From JACZUI01 sp965216725 (GTDB lineage Bacteria > Actinomycetota > Acidimicrobiia > Spongiisociales > ZC4RG35): DNA of 33,170 bases. Location of the stretch: positions 1 through 33,170 of the forward strand of contig CBDCGI010000017.1 of assembly GCA_965216725.1 (NCBI GenBank), in the 5' to 3' direction. Made by a program: the position numbers and the translations under genes. Shown in pieces: positions 15,776 through 24,630 of the stretch (position 1 is its first letter; each line of letters starts with the position of its first letter). A model generated the notes under the pieces. That model did not search any database. It was not told the origin of the DNA and saw nothing but the letters and a program-made list of their open reading frames with translations.

Positions 15776-16755
15776 TCAGGCCTGGCGCCTCTCCAACCAA
15801 GCAGCAAGGGGAGTCGGCATCTGTGCGGTACGAGTACCCCAGTCATAAACCACGGCTGTGCTCGCTGCCCTGTCGTGCCATGCCCGTCTCTCGGGGCCGA
15901 AGACTATTCCGAGCAGCCCGAGACCCAGAAGAGCGGTGCTGAAGGGAAAGGTCAGCTGCCCGCAACACGGCCTGGCGGCCTCTTGATGACTATCGAGCCG
16001 TCGCTGCTGACAACTCGGACGCCCATAACAGCCTTGCCGATGGTCTTGCCGAAAACCGCAATGCCTATCACCAGGTAGAGAAGAATCCACAGCACGAACA
16101 GCGAGGCGAGCCAGAAGCCGCGGCGACCCGAGAAGTCGAGACCGTCGGACACCAGGCTGAGGACAAAGCCCAGACCGGCCAGCGTGAGGGTGAATCCGAC
16201 ACTGACCACGAATCCGTCGATGATCACCGCCAAGAGTCGGGTAACAGGACCTGCATACCGTCCGGTGGAGACATTCGAGTCACGCTCGGAATGCTCGTCC
16301 ACCCAATCGACGAGTGGGGCCGGACCGTCCGGGAAGCTGTTCACGTCTCTTCTCAAGATCCGGTTCAAGACTCGAAAGACGATCTCGTCAAGCCCGACGA
16401 TCGGACGTCTGAACAGATCCAGTGCCGATCCTGTGAGATGCGCCGTGCTGTCGGCGACAATCTCAGGGATCCCTGCCTTGTCGACCAGGGCCTTGACATC
16501 CACCCGCTCCATCAGCGCGTCGATATCGGCACGCCCCAACAAGGCATCGACGTCGACACGATCCAGCAACGCGTTGACGTCGACCCTGTCGAGAAGGGTG
16601 TTGACGTCGACCCGTTCCAACAAGGCGTTCACATCCACGTGCTCCAGGACCACATCGGGATCGACGATGTCGAGAACCCGATCGCTGGCGCCACGGGCTG
16701 CCCTAGATAACAAACCCCGTCGTCCGTTCTTCTCCTGTTTGCCGGCGTCGGCCAT
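15776..16755 (-). CDS. RDD-family membrane protein with N-terminal nonapeptide repeats, apparent frameshift
   Basis: The deduced 326-aa protein has three parts. Residues 31-93 are tandem nine-residue repeats (described separately). Then come an amphipathic stretch (DLFRRPIVGLDEIVFRVLNRILRRD) and a C-terminal RDD domain: YAGPVTRLLAVIIDGFVVSVG, two more helices, GKTIGKAVMGVRVVSSDGS, and a last helix. The frame from the ATG at 16755 stops at 15952 after RPPGRVAGS. The neighbouring frame continues LTFPFSTALLGLGLLG, then PERRAWHDRAASTAVVYDW, exactly the missing RDD end, to the stop at 15776. One missing base in CCC at 15959-15961 explains it. RDD proteins are poorly characterised; some take part in ion transport or anchor secretion/metal systems. 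It converges with the YdeP-like gene, 14 nt away. Confidence 0.8.
16477..16665 (-). repeat. in-frame tandem 27-bp repeats encoding VDVNALLDR-type nonapeptides
   Basis: Residues 40-93 of the RDD protein are six nine-residue units: VDVNALLER, VDVNTLLDR, VDVNALLDR, VDVDALLGR, ADIDALMER, VDVKALVDK. A degenerate seventh unit (VDPDVVLEH, 31-39) precedes them. Consensus is [VA]-D-[VI]-x-[AT]-L-[LMV]-x-[RK]. At the DNA level the units share GTCGACGTCAACGC-like starts but differ at third positions, so the repeats are old and selected at protein level. The alternation of acidic and hydrophobic residues suggests a regular helical or solenoid arm or an oligomerisation surface in the cytosol. Confidence 0.85.
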
Positions 16756-16794
16756 ATAGGTGACCAAGGTAGTCAGCCCGGCGCCGTCAAGGCC

Positions 16795-18478
16795 TCAGTT
16801 GGTGACAGCTCCTGTAGCCGCGGAGCCTACGAGCTTCGCGTATTTGGCCAAGGCACCGCTGGGGTACCTCGGCGGCAACGGCTCCCAATACTCCCGACGA
16901 TCGCGGAACTCCTCGTCGCTCAAAGAGACATCGAGCCTTCGCTGGGGGATGTCGACCCTGACACGATCGCCATTCCTCACGAGGGCGATGGGTCCACCGA
17001 CCTCGGACTCAGGAGCGACGTGGCCGATGCAGAGCCCGGTAGTTCCCCCCGAGAACCTGCCGTCGGTTATCAAGAGAACATCTTCACCCAGTCCCGCCCC
17101 TTTGATACCGGCGGTGATCTGGAGCATCTCACGCATACCGGGGCCGCCACGCGGCCCCTCGGTCCTGATCACCACGACGTCGCCATGCGCGATCTCGTGG
17201 TTGAACAAGGCATCGAGAGCCGCCTGTTCTCCCTCAAACACTCTTGCGGGGCCCTCGAACACCTCGAGTTGCACACCCGCGACTTTCACTACTGCACCAT
17301 CTGGAGCCAAGTTCCCCCGAAGCACGGCGATCCCGCCACTGTTCGAGATCGGCTCGTTCGGCGCCCTGATCACCTCCTGGTCAGACGTGAAGGAAACCCT
17401 CTCGAGGTTCTCAGCCATCGTTTTGCCCGTGACTGTCATCGGGTCGCCGTGGAGAAGGCCTTCGTCATATAGGGCGCGGAGAACCATGGGAACACCACCC
17501 GCTCGGTCGAGATCAACCATGTGAAACCTCCCGAATGGTTTCAGGTCGCCGAGGTGGGGGGTGCGCCGAGATATCCGGTCGAAGTCGTCGAGGTCGAGAT
17601 CGACCTCGGCCTCGCGGGCTACGGCGAGGAGATGAAGGACGGCATTCGTGGATCCGCCGAGCGCCATCACCAGCGTCACGGCATTCTCGAAGGCTTCGCG
17701 GGTGAGTATGTCGCGGGGTCGGATCCCAGCGGCGAGCAGAGCCATCACCGCCTCTCCGGACGCGTGCGCGAGCTCCCCGAGGCGAGGGTCGACCGCCGGA
17801 ACGGACGATGAGCCGGGTAGTGACAGTCCGAGGGCCTCCCCGACCGAAGCCATGGTGTTGGCCGTGAACATCCCAGCACAGGAACCGGCTCCAGGGCAGG
17901 CCGCCTTCTCGATCTCCGTCAACTCCTCAGCCGAGATTCGCCCCTCGGACTCGGCGCCGATCCCTTCGAACACATCGACGATGGAGATGTCGCGACCCTG
18001 ATAGCGACCCGGCAGACTGGAGCCGCCGTACAAGAACGCACCGGGGAGATCGAGTCGTGCGATGGCCATCATCATCCCGGGCAGGGATTTGTCGCAGCCG
18101 GCGATGGCCACCACGTGCGTCGAACCGCTCGGCGTGCATGACCAAGCTCGACTGAGTCGGCGATCACCTCACGGGACACCAAGCGAGGCCCGCATTCCCT
18201 CATGACCCATGGCGATACCATCCGAGACAGCGATGGTAGAGAATGTCAGACCAACTCCCCCGGCCTGCGGCCACCCCCTCCTTCGCTCGTCGTGCGAGGG
18301 CAAGCTCCGGGCCACTCAGGTTGCAGGGTGTTACCTCGTTACCGGCGGAGACCACCCCGACCTGGGGTCTTGTCGAAGTCCTCCTCGGTCGAGGCCCACG
18401 GCTCTGCAACATCGCCCTGGCACCTGCTTTGGCCTGGGCCCTCTGTGACATCAACCGAGTCGGATCTTCGAGCGTCAT
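16795..18478 (-). CDS. ilvD: dihydroxy-acid dehydratase, 5' part broken by several indels
   Basis: The intact frame from 18114 down to 16795 encodes about 439 residues of IlvD, with the Fe-S ligand motifs AGCDKSLPGMMMA and CPGAGSCAGMFTANTM and the C-terminal TDGRFSGGTTGLCIGHVAPE. The enzyme dehydrates dihydroxy-acids in valine, leucine and isoleucine synthesis. The first 120 or so residues are still recognisable but spread over three frames: MTLEDPTRLMS and AKAGARAMLQSRG; PQVGVVSAGNEVTPCNL; AVSDGIAMGHEGMRASL; SREVIADSVEL; MHAERFDA. At least six apparent one-base insertions (near 18390, 18368, 18263, 18181, 18146 and 18113) separate them. The ATG at 18478 follows AGGA at 8 nt spacing. Intact length would be about 560 aa, normal for the family. 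It is divergent from ilvC. I treat it as functional in the organism. Confidence 0.85.
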
Positions 18479-18541
18479 TCTGACGATCCTACGAGCTCGA
18501 CGGTTGGGTGCAGAGATCTCCCTTCGACCAGAATCCGGGCC

Positions 18542-19630
18542 ATGGCAACCATTTACCACGACGAAGACATGCGACATCGAGCTGATCCGTTCCAGCGGTG
18601 CGTGGCCGATTATCGGGTATCGGCAGCGCAGGGACATGCCCATGCCCTGAATCTGAAGGAGTCCGGCGTGATGGATCGCAGTCGGGCTGCGGGAAGGCTC
18701 AGCTCCGGATCCAAGTGCTCTCGCCGAGGCGCGAGTGAGCTCAGGTTGTGATGAGAGCTTGCGCCGAATGCGGCGGCGGCGTGGGCTGAATGTCGTGATG
18801 TTGCTGGTGCCCGATCAGGCCATGCGGTGACGATATACTCAGAAGCAGGTGGCTCGAGCAGTCTCGATTCCCGACACATGCACTCTTGTTCGCCCACGGC
18901 TTCAACATCCATTTTGGAGAGTCATCGACACCCTCCAGAAGAGGTCGACGTGGCCATGGTCGGCCCCAAAGGGCCCGGGACATCTGGTCCGGCGCACCTA
19001 TCAGTCGAAGGCTCCGGAGTCCCCTGTCTTGGTGGCGGTTCACCAGGATCACAGCCGACGGGCCCTGGAGCACACGCTCTTGGGCTGTCTTACGCCTCCG
19101 CCATTGGGGGTGGCCGTGCCGGAGATACTCGAGACCACCTTCAAGAGAGGAAACCGAAACCGACCTCTTCGGCGAGCAAGTGATCCTGTGCGGCGGTGTT
19201 TCGGAGCTGGTCAAGGCATCATTCGAGACCCTGGTCGAGGCGGGGTATCAACCCGAATCGGCCTATTTCGAGACCCTCCACGAGCTGAAGTTGATCGTCG
19301 ACCTCCTCTACGAGGGCGGGCTCTCCTGGATGAGGGACATCTATCTCCGATACCGCCGAGTACGGCGATTACACCCGCGGGCCCTCGGATCATCACCGAG
19401 GAGACCCGGGAAACGCAATGAAGAGGATGTTCTCGAACGAGATCCAGTCGGGCGCCTTCGCCAACGAATGGCTCGGCACAGGCCAGAGAAGGTGCGCGCC
19501 ATACCTCGAAGAGCGAGCGCCGCAGCCAGGACCGCCAGCACCCCATCAGATCGAGCTGGTGGGCCGCGAGCTGCGGCAGCCTGATGGTCTTCCTCGATTC
19601 GCGCAAGGCACTTGCCTCAGTAGGCAGTGA
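18542..19630 (+). pseudogene. ilvC: ketol-acid reductoisomerase, reading frame broken throughout by indels
   Basis: No single frame is long, but successive pieces in changing frames spell IlvC in order. The ATG at 18542 gives MATIYHDED; then DIELIRSSG and GHAHALNLKESGV (18631-18670); VVMLLVPDQAM (around 18800); LFAHGFNIHFGES (18885-18922); KGPGHLVRRTY; ALEHTL; ASAIGGGRAG. An intact run from 19155 follows (ETDLFGEQVILCGGVSELVK through LYEGGLSWMRD), then EYGDYTRGPRIITEETRET, EIQSGAFANEWL and MVFLDSRKALA. Order and spacing are those of a class I KARI, the NADPH enzyme before IlvD in branched-chain amino-acid synthesis. Because the whole segment 18.11-20.17 kb is similarly damaged across three genes, I think the gene is intact in the organism and the sequence is faulty. 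The 3' end is approximate. Confidence 0.75.
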
Positions 19631-19653
19631 GGGTCGTCAAACGACGACCTCAC
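19627..19653. terminator. hairpin between convergent ilvC and acyltransferase genes
   Basis: GTGA, a bulged G, then GGTCGTC pairs with GACGACC and TCAC around an AAAC tetraloop (7 bp perfect, plus 4 bp beyond the bulge). It sits exactly where the two convergent genes end and overlaps the acyltransferase stop codon, so it can serve both directions. There is no U-tract, and it lies in the indel-rich segment, so details may change. Confidence 0.5.
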
Positions 19654-20706
19654 CCGTCTCTGACAGATTTGTCGTTGATCCACGAGTCGATCTCGGCCCA
19701 GGTGTCGAAGAGCCAGGTCTCGAGGTTGGCCATCCGGCGGGTAGGCACCTCCTCCGCCCGGCACTCTCCACATGTTTCACCAGCGATCGTGGGTGTCAAT
19801 CGGTATGCCTCTCCAGATGTCTCGCCGGGGTGACGAATGCCTCCAGTCCGGCGTGGCCGACGAACACGACATCGGTGTCATCGTCGGGTGCTGCCGCAAG
19901 GGCCGTCTCGCACTCCGGTGGACCTCGGAGGCAGCGTCTGCTTCGAGTTGCTCTGCCCTCTCGGCGAGGTCGGGTCTGCCGATCTCCCTGAGCTTGGCTT
20001 GATGGCGCGGGCGTGCCGGCCTTGGGGTGTAGTTGGCACCCTCCGGGAAAGATGACGAGAGCGACTGTCGTCGGGACCCATCGATCACGCGCCAGATCCG
20101 AAGATATCGACTGGAGCAGCTGCTTCACCACCCTTGCGGCCGACCGGGACGAACGGCGGCGGGCAGCCGGTTGAGGATCACATCGACAGCCGGGTCCCAC
20201 TGCAGGAATTCCTTGAGCACGATCCGAGGCTTGCGGCCATAGTTGTTGACCAGCCCGTTCATCAGCAACATCGAGTCACCGGGGCCAGCGTGTCTGCTCA
20301 GAACGAGGATCGGGCGCCGTTGCGACCCGTCTCCCCGCCTGGCGGGACGTGGGCCGTCGGCGACAAGGGTCAGCTTGAAGGTGTAGAGAGCTGATCTGAT
20401 AACGCGGCGCAGCACCCAGCCCAGAAGCGAGTAATGGGCATCGACGAAACGAGGAGTCTCGAGCTTCCATCCAAACCCGGAGCCAATCCACATCCCGAAC
20501 ATCGCTACCAGCGCCGCGGCTTCGACGACGAGGTAGAGGAACAGGAACCAGGCAATGCGGAAGATCCGCCACTTGCCGGGAACCATCCTCGAGACAAACA
20601 GGGCACCAATGATCCAGATAGGCATCGAGACCAGGGCCAGAGCTACACCCACCACAACCGCGGGCGCGATCAGGATCCTTCTCAGCCATTTAGGCGGGAG
20701 CCTCAT
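19650..20706 (-). CDS. PlsC-like 1-acyl-glycerol-phosphate acyltransferase family protein, 3' half broken by indels
   Basis: The intact first 180 or so residues begin with two membrane helices (ILIAPAVVVGVALALVSMPIWIIGALFVS and IAWFLFLYLVVEAAALVAMFGMWIG). They contain the acyltransferase HX4D motif at His139-Asp144 (LSRHAGPGDSMLL). Beyond about 20165 the sequence switches frames repeatedly but still reads VALVIFP and FPEGANYTP (the PlsC FPEG motif), LREIGRPDLAERAEQLE, TDVVFVGHAGLEAFVTP, DIWRGIPIDTH and LETWLFDTWAEIDSWINDKS before a TGA at 19652-19650. Such enzymes move acyl chains onto lysophosphatidate or related lipids at the membrane. The ATG at 20706 overlaps the patatin stop by 4 nt, so a lipase and an acyltransferase are made together, suggesting phospholipid remodelling. 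The disruption is probably sequencing error. Confidence 0.75.
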
Positions 20707-21533
20707 GCCAGCCCTCTCTCAGCCAGATACTTGGTCGATGCCTCATGGGCACCGGCTACCAAATCTGCGGTCAAACCGGTGTCGCTCCATCTAAGTTGTC
20801 GCCGATCGTCGAAGTCGACCGTGTTCCCAGAAGGGAGAACGTGCACCTCTACACCCTCGGGCATGTCCTCGATTTGGGCGGCATAGCGGTGCCGTCGGGC
20901 GATCTCGAACGAGATAAGCGCAGCCTCGTGGAGGCGCTCGGGCACTCTCAGGCTCGACTCCACCCTTCCCACCTGCAGCACGAAGACCCGGGATGCACCG
21001 AGCTTCACCGCGCGGTCGACGGGAATCGAGTTGACCAGCCCACCGTCGTAGTAATGCTCACCTGCGATCTCCACCGGAGGAAACAATGCGGGGACCGCAG
21101 AACTGGCGAGGAGCGCATCGATCAGCGGGCCTTCGCTGAACCATTTCTCAGCCGTGCGCTCGATACTGGCGGCCACGCACTGGAATGGGATCTCGAGATC
21201 CTCGATCTTCCGGTCTGGGCCGTGGATCTTCTCCAACATGAGGCGCAGCTCGGTGTTTTCGTGCATCGCCGGCTTCAAGGTGGCGACACTCCTCACGCGA
21301 TCGAAGACACCGCCTTTGAACAGCTCGGCGCCGGCGATCTGGTCCCAGAGCTCGGCCAGCCTCTCTGATCCGGCGCTCCCTCGCTCGGCGGCGACGACCG
21401 AGCCGTTGAAGGCTCCAATCGAGGTTCCGAGTATCAGGTCAGGGGTGATAGCCGCCGCCTCGAGGGCCTGCAGCATCCCCACCTCCACCGCACCCCATTT
21501 CCCGCCACCCCCCAGGACGAATGCGGTCTTCAC
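20703..21533 (-). CDS. patatin-like phospholipase
   Basis: The 276-aa protein has the full patatin catalytic set. The oxyanion glycines are in LGGGGKWGAVEVGML (residues 7-21), the nucleophile elbow is GTSIG with Ser38, and the dyad aspartate is Asp163 in YYDGGLVNSIP. Family members are Ser-Asp lipid acyl hydrolases acting on phospholipids or lysophospholipids. A GTG at 21533 begins directly at MKTAFVLGGGG. The stop overlaps the acyltransferase start by 4 nt, coupling acyl removal and acyl addition. It lies 36 nt after the NTF2-like gene on the same strand, so it could be the tail of the glucosidase operon, but functional linkage is not evident. Confidence 0.9.
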   Translation of the reverse strand: MKTAFVLGGGGKWGAVEVGMLQALEAAAITPDLILGTSIGAFNGSVVAAERGSAGSERLAELWDQIAGAELFKGGVFDRVRSVATLKPAMHENTELRLMLEKIHGPDRKIEDLEIPFQCVAASIERTAEKWFSEGPLIDALLASSAVPALFPPVEIAGEHYYDGGLVNSIPVDRAVKLGASRVFVLQVGRVESSLRVPERLHEAALISFEIARRHRYAAQIEDMPEGVEVHVLPSGNTVDFDDRRQLRWSDTGLTADLVAGAHEASTKYLAERGLA

Positions 21534-21569
21534 TCTCGACCGACTTCGGCGGCTCGCCTCGGAGTCTCC

Positions 21570-21980
21570 TCAGCCACCGTCGTCTTCCTCGATGTACCAC
21601 TCGGTGAAGTCCCGGCATCGGCCGTCTTCATCGAAATGGATCACCCAGAGATTTCGGTACGATGCAGGCGGCTCGAAATATCTGGTCTTCCCGGTGATGA
21701 TCGCGACGTCGTCGGTCTCGACGAGGGGCATCCATTCGAAATCCCAATTGTCGGAATCGTCTCCGATCTCCCGCCACCAGGCAGATATCTCATCCGCGCC
21801 ATGGATCTCTCCATCGGCGGTCTGTGGGTCGTATACGGCGTCGGAGCTGAAGAGTGAAGCGATCTGGACCGGGTCGTTGCTCGACCACGCCGCGATGTAT
21901 CCGTCCATCCACGCCTCTAGTCGGCCGGGTGGATCTGTGTCCTCAGGTGCGTCTTCGGCAAGCCGGCTCAGATCGGGCAT
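21570..21980 (-). CDS. NTF2-like / SnoaL-like family protein
   Basis: The 136-aa acidic protein has the pattern of the NTF2-like cone fold: YIAAWSSNDPVQIASLFSSDAVYDPQ near the start, EIHGADEISAWWREIG in the middle, and WVIHFDEDGRCRDFTEWYIEE at the end. This fold holds small-molecule enzymes and binding proteins of many kinds, and no specific activity can be read. Its ATG overlaps the stop codon of the upstream beta-glucosidase by one base (TAATG), so it is translated with the sugar genes; a link to glucoside metabolism is a guess from context. Confidence 0.75.
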   Translation of the reverse strand: MPDLSRLAEDAPEDTDPPGRLEAWMDGYIAAWSSNDPVQIASLFSSDAVYDPQTADGEIHGADEISAWWREIGDDSDNWDFEWMPLVETDDVAIITGKTRYFEPPASYRNLWVIHFDEDGRCRDFTEWYIEEDDGG

Positions 21981-23323
21981 TACTCCAAGGTAGCCGACTC
22001 GATGGCTCGGGCGTACCAGCGGAAACTCTCCTTGGGAATGCGCTCACTGGTTTCGTGATCGACCCAGACCAACCCAAAGCGTTGGCCGTAGCCGTGAGCC
22101 CACTCCAGGTTGTCGAGCAGACTCCAGACGAAATACCCGTCGACGGGCACACCGCGCCTTCTCGCCCGGAGCACCGCCTGGATGTGCTCATTGAGATAAT
22201 CAATGCGCCGATCATCAATGATCTGCCCGTCGGCATCAGGCGAGTCCGAATACGAGGCACCGTTCTCAGAGACCACTATCGATTCTGGGGCGTAGGTCTC
22301 GTGCAGATGAACCAGATAGTCCTCCAGCCCGCGTGCGTTGATGAGCCATCCCATTTCGGTGTGTCCCGGCGGAGGATCGATACCGGGCGCCACGGCAGGC
22401 TCGTCGCTCTCTTCGTCTCCCAGAGCGACTCGGGACGTCGTGTAGTAGTTCAGACCCAAGAAATCGATGCGTTCCGCGATCAGCTCCATGTCCCCTTTCT
22501 TGACGAAGCTCTCGACGCCCTTGGGGAGGTGCCCTCGAGCGCGATACGCGGCGACCATGTCTTCTGGATACCCCCGCCCAAACACCGGATCGAAGAACCA
22601 GCGGTTGCGAAAGCCATCGAAATGGCGGGCTGCGTTCCTGTCCTCTTGGGTGTCGGAGGCCGGCGTGGCCGGCCGGCAATCGATGGCGATCCCGACTTTG
22701 GCCCCGGGCAGTCTTGCCCGAATGGCTCGCGTAGCCAGACCATGCGAAACCAAGATGTGATGGCCAGCCCTGAGTCCGATCTCCCAATCAGTGATCCCAG
22801 GGGCGAACACCCCGTCTACATGGCCCAGGAACGTCGCTACCCACGGCTCGTTGTGGGTGATCCAGGCCTCCACCCGATCTCCAAGACGGTCGGCGAGTAG
22901 GCCTGCATATTCCTCGAAAGCCTGAATCGTCTCCCGGGATTCCCAACCTCCTCGCTCCTGAATGGCCTGGGGCAGGTCCCAGTGGTAGATGGTGAGATAG
23001 GGAAGAATGCCCCTCTCCCGGAGTCCGTCGACAAGGCGCGAGTAGAAGTCGATGCCTTCTTCGTTGACACTGCCGGTCCCGTCGGGCAGGACTCTTGGCC
23101 ACGAGACGGAGAACCGGTAGGCACCCACCCCCAGCTCGGCCATCAGGTCTAGGTCTGATTCCCATCGGTGGTAGTGGTCACATCCAGCCAGCGAGATTCC
23201 GGGCACATGGCCACGGTCGGCGAAGTCATCCCAGATCGATGGGCCTCTGCCCCCTTGCGAGCGTGCTCCCTCAATCTGAAAGGCCGAAGTGGCAACACCC
23301 CAGGCGAAAGGTCCCCGGTCCAC
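21980..23323 (-). CDS. GH1 beta-glucosidase
   Basis: The 447-aa protein is a complete family-1 glycoside hydrolase: FAWGVATSAFQIEG at the N-terminus, RFSVSWPRVLP, the acid/base Glu159 in THNEPW, and the nucleophile Glu353 in VSENGASY. The C-terminal aglycone-site segment DGYFVWSLLDNLEWAHGYGQRFGLVWVD is also typical. No signal peptide is present, so it acts in the cytosol on imported beta-glucosides or related disaccharides. The start is GTG at 23323, 14 nt after the ABC ATPase stop; no clear ribosome-binding site is seen, consistent with translation coupled to the gene before. It belongs to the minus arm of the divergent sugar locus and would cleave what the transporter brings in. Confidence 0.93.
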   Translation of the reverse strand: MDRGPFAWGVATSAFQIEGARSQGGRGPSIWDDFADRGHVPGISLAGCDHYHRWESDLDLMAELGVGAYRFSVSWPRVLPDGTGSVNEEGIDFYSRLVDGLRERGILPYLTIYHWDLPQAIQERGGWESRETIQAFEEYAGLLADRLGDRVEAWITHNEPWVATFLGHVDGVFAPGITDWEIGLRAGHHILVSHGLATRAIRARLPGAKVGIAIDCRPATPASDTQEDRNAARHFDGFRNRWFFDPVFGRGYPEDMVAAYRARGHLPKGVESFVKKGDMELIAERIDFLGLNYYTTSRVALGDEESDEPAVAPGIDPPPGHTEMGWLINARGLEDYLVHLHETYAPESIVVSENGASYSDSPDADGQIIDDRRIDYLNEHIQAVLRARRRGVPVDGYFVWSLLDNLEWAHGYGQRFGLVWVDHETSERIPKESFRWYARAIESATLE

Positions 23324-23337
23324 TTCAGCGAGAGGCT

Positions 23338-24564
23338 TCAGGCGACCCCGGCCGGCTTCTTCAAGCCGATTCGATCTCCGGTCTTTGGGTCGAAGAAATG
23401 GAACTTCGAGGAGTTCACCACGAGGTCTACGGTGTCACCGTGTTCCACACGCACGTCGGGGTCGACGCGGGCGATGAAGTTGGTGGTGTCCCCCAAGGAC
23501 TCTGCGTCCTGACCCGTGTCGGCGAGTAGCTCTTCGATGTCTGGTGTTACCACAGGGCGCCGGTTCACGGTGAAGTGAACATAGGTGTCGGCGCCAAGCA
23601 TTTCGGTGACCTCCACCTGTGCCTGGAGAGTGGCGTCCGGATCCGGGGCAGCCGCTTCAGCAGCTTCTAGATCGCTCGGCCGCAGCCCCACCACCAGTTC
23701 CTCCCCCATCCGGTCCTCGATGCCGGGATGCCGATCGAGGGCCCGGCGGTTCACGAGGATCTTGTTGTTGGGGAGCACCACGAATACCCGGTCACCCTCA
23801 GCCTCCAGGTGACCGTACGTGAGATTCATTGCTGGGCTGCCTATGAAGCCAGCCACGAAGAGATTGTCCGGGTTGTCGAACAACTCGGTCGGAGGGCCCA
23901 CCTGTTGCAGGTTGTATGGCCTCGCCTCTGAGACCGGGCGGAGCACCGCGACTCGGTCGCCCAGGGTCATCGCTTCCACCTGGTCGTGGGTCACATAGAC
24001 CGTCGTGGTCCCAAGCTGTTTGTGGAGCCTCTCCAGCTCCGATCTCATCTGCACCCTGAGCTTGGCATCGAGGTTGGAAAGCGGCTCATCCATCAGGTAG
24101 GCGGCTGGTTCGCGGACGATGGCACGCCCCATGGCTACCCGTTGTCTCTGGCCTCCAGAGAGCGCCCTGGGCTTCCGGTCGAGAAAGTCTCTGATCTCGA
24201 GGACGTCCGCGGCGTATTCGACGCGTTGTTTGATGTCCTCTTTGCTCATCTTCCGCAGTTTGAGCCCGAAAGCCATGTTGTCGAACACAGTCATGTGGGG
24301 ATACAGCGCGTAATTCTGGAAGACCATGGCGATGTCCCGATCTTTCGGTGCGATGTCGTTGACCACCCGGTCACCGATCTTCATCGTGCCTTCGCTGATG
24401 TCCTCGAGGCCGGCGATCATGCGCAAGACCGTGGATTTGCCGCAGCCGGAGGGGCCCACCAGGACGAGGAATTCCCCGTCGGCGATCGTGAGATCCACAT
24501 TTCCCACGGCCCGGGTCCCGCCGGGATAGATCTTCCCCAAGCCCTCCATGGTTATTTGCGCCAT
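23338..24564 (-). CDS. sugar ABC transporter ATPase (MalK/UgpC/MsmK type)
   Basis: The 408-aa protein has the complete ABC set: Walker A GPSGCGKST (38-46), Q-loop Gln83, signature LSGGQ (135-139), Walker B YLMDEP (156-161), and the switch histidine in VYVTHDQVEAMTLGDR. A long C-terminal TOBE/OB region (about 240-400) is typical of the carbohydrate-uptake CUT1 subfamily. The ATG at 24564 follows AGGAG with a 7-nt spacer. It is separated from the permeases, which lie on the opposite arm of the divergent locus, but it is the only ATPase in the window and is the natural motor for them. CUT1 ATPases are often shared among several sugar importers. Confidence 0.93.
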   Translation of the reverse strand: MAQITMEGLGKIYPGGTRAVGNVDLTIADGEFLVLVGPSGCGKSTVLRMIAGLEDISEGTMKIGDRVVNDIAPKDRDIAMVFQNYALYPHMTVFDNMAFGLKLRKMSKEDIKQRVEYAADVLEIRDFLDRKPRALSGGQRQRVAMGRAIVREPAAYLMDEPLSNLDAKLRVQMRSELERLHKQLGTTTVYVTHDQVEAMTLGDRVAVLRPVSEARPYNLQQVGPPTELFDNPDNLFVAGFIGSPAMNLTYGHLEAEGDRVFVVLPNNKILVNRRALDRHPGIEDRMGEELVVGLRPSDLEAAEAAAPDPDATLQAQVEVTEMLGADTYVHFTVNRRPVVTPDIEELLADTGQDAESLGDTTNFIARVDPDVRVEHGDTVDLVVNSSKFHFFDPKTGDRIGLKKPAGVA

Positions 24565-24630
24565 CTCGTTACTCCTGACTCCAAGACTTCCCGAAGTTAG
24601 CTGATCATACGGAATCGATGTCGAATGCGC

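Noticed and set aside
15762..16078. C-terminal extension of the molybdopterin oxidoreductase
   Set aside because: It is antisense to the RDD gene and has no similarity to the family, whose normal end is found in the neighbouring frame.
16477..16665. CRISPR or minisatellite array
   Set aside because: The repeats are in-frame 27-bp units with divergent third positions inside a protein gene and there are no spacers.
18110..20170. True pseudogenes or a decaying island containing ilvD-ilvC-acyltransferase
   Set aside because: Three unrelated genes on both strands are affected over a continuous stretch while their residues remain conserved; sequencing error explains this better.
21854..22900. 348-residue plus-strand frame within the beta-glucosidase gene
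   Set aside because: Antisense of the GH1 gene, which has all catalytic residues in the minus frame.
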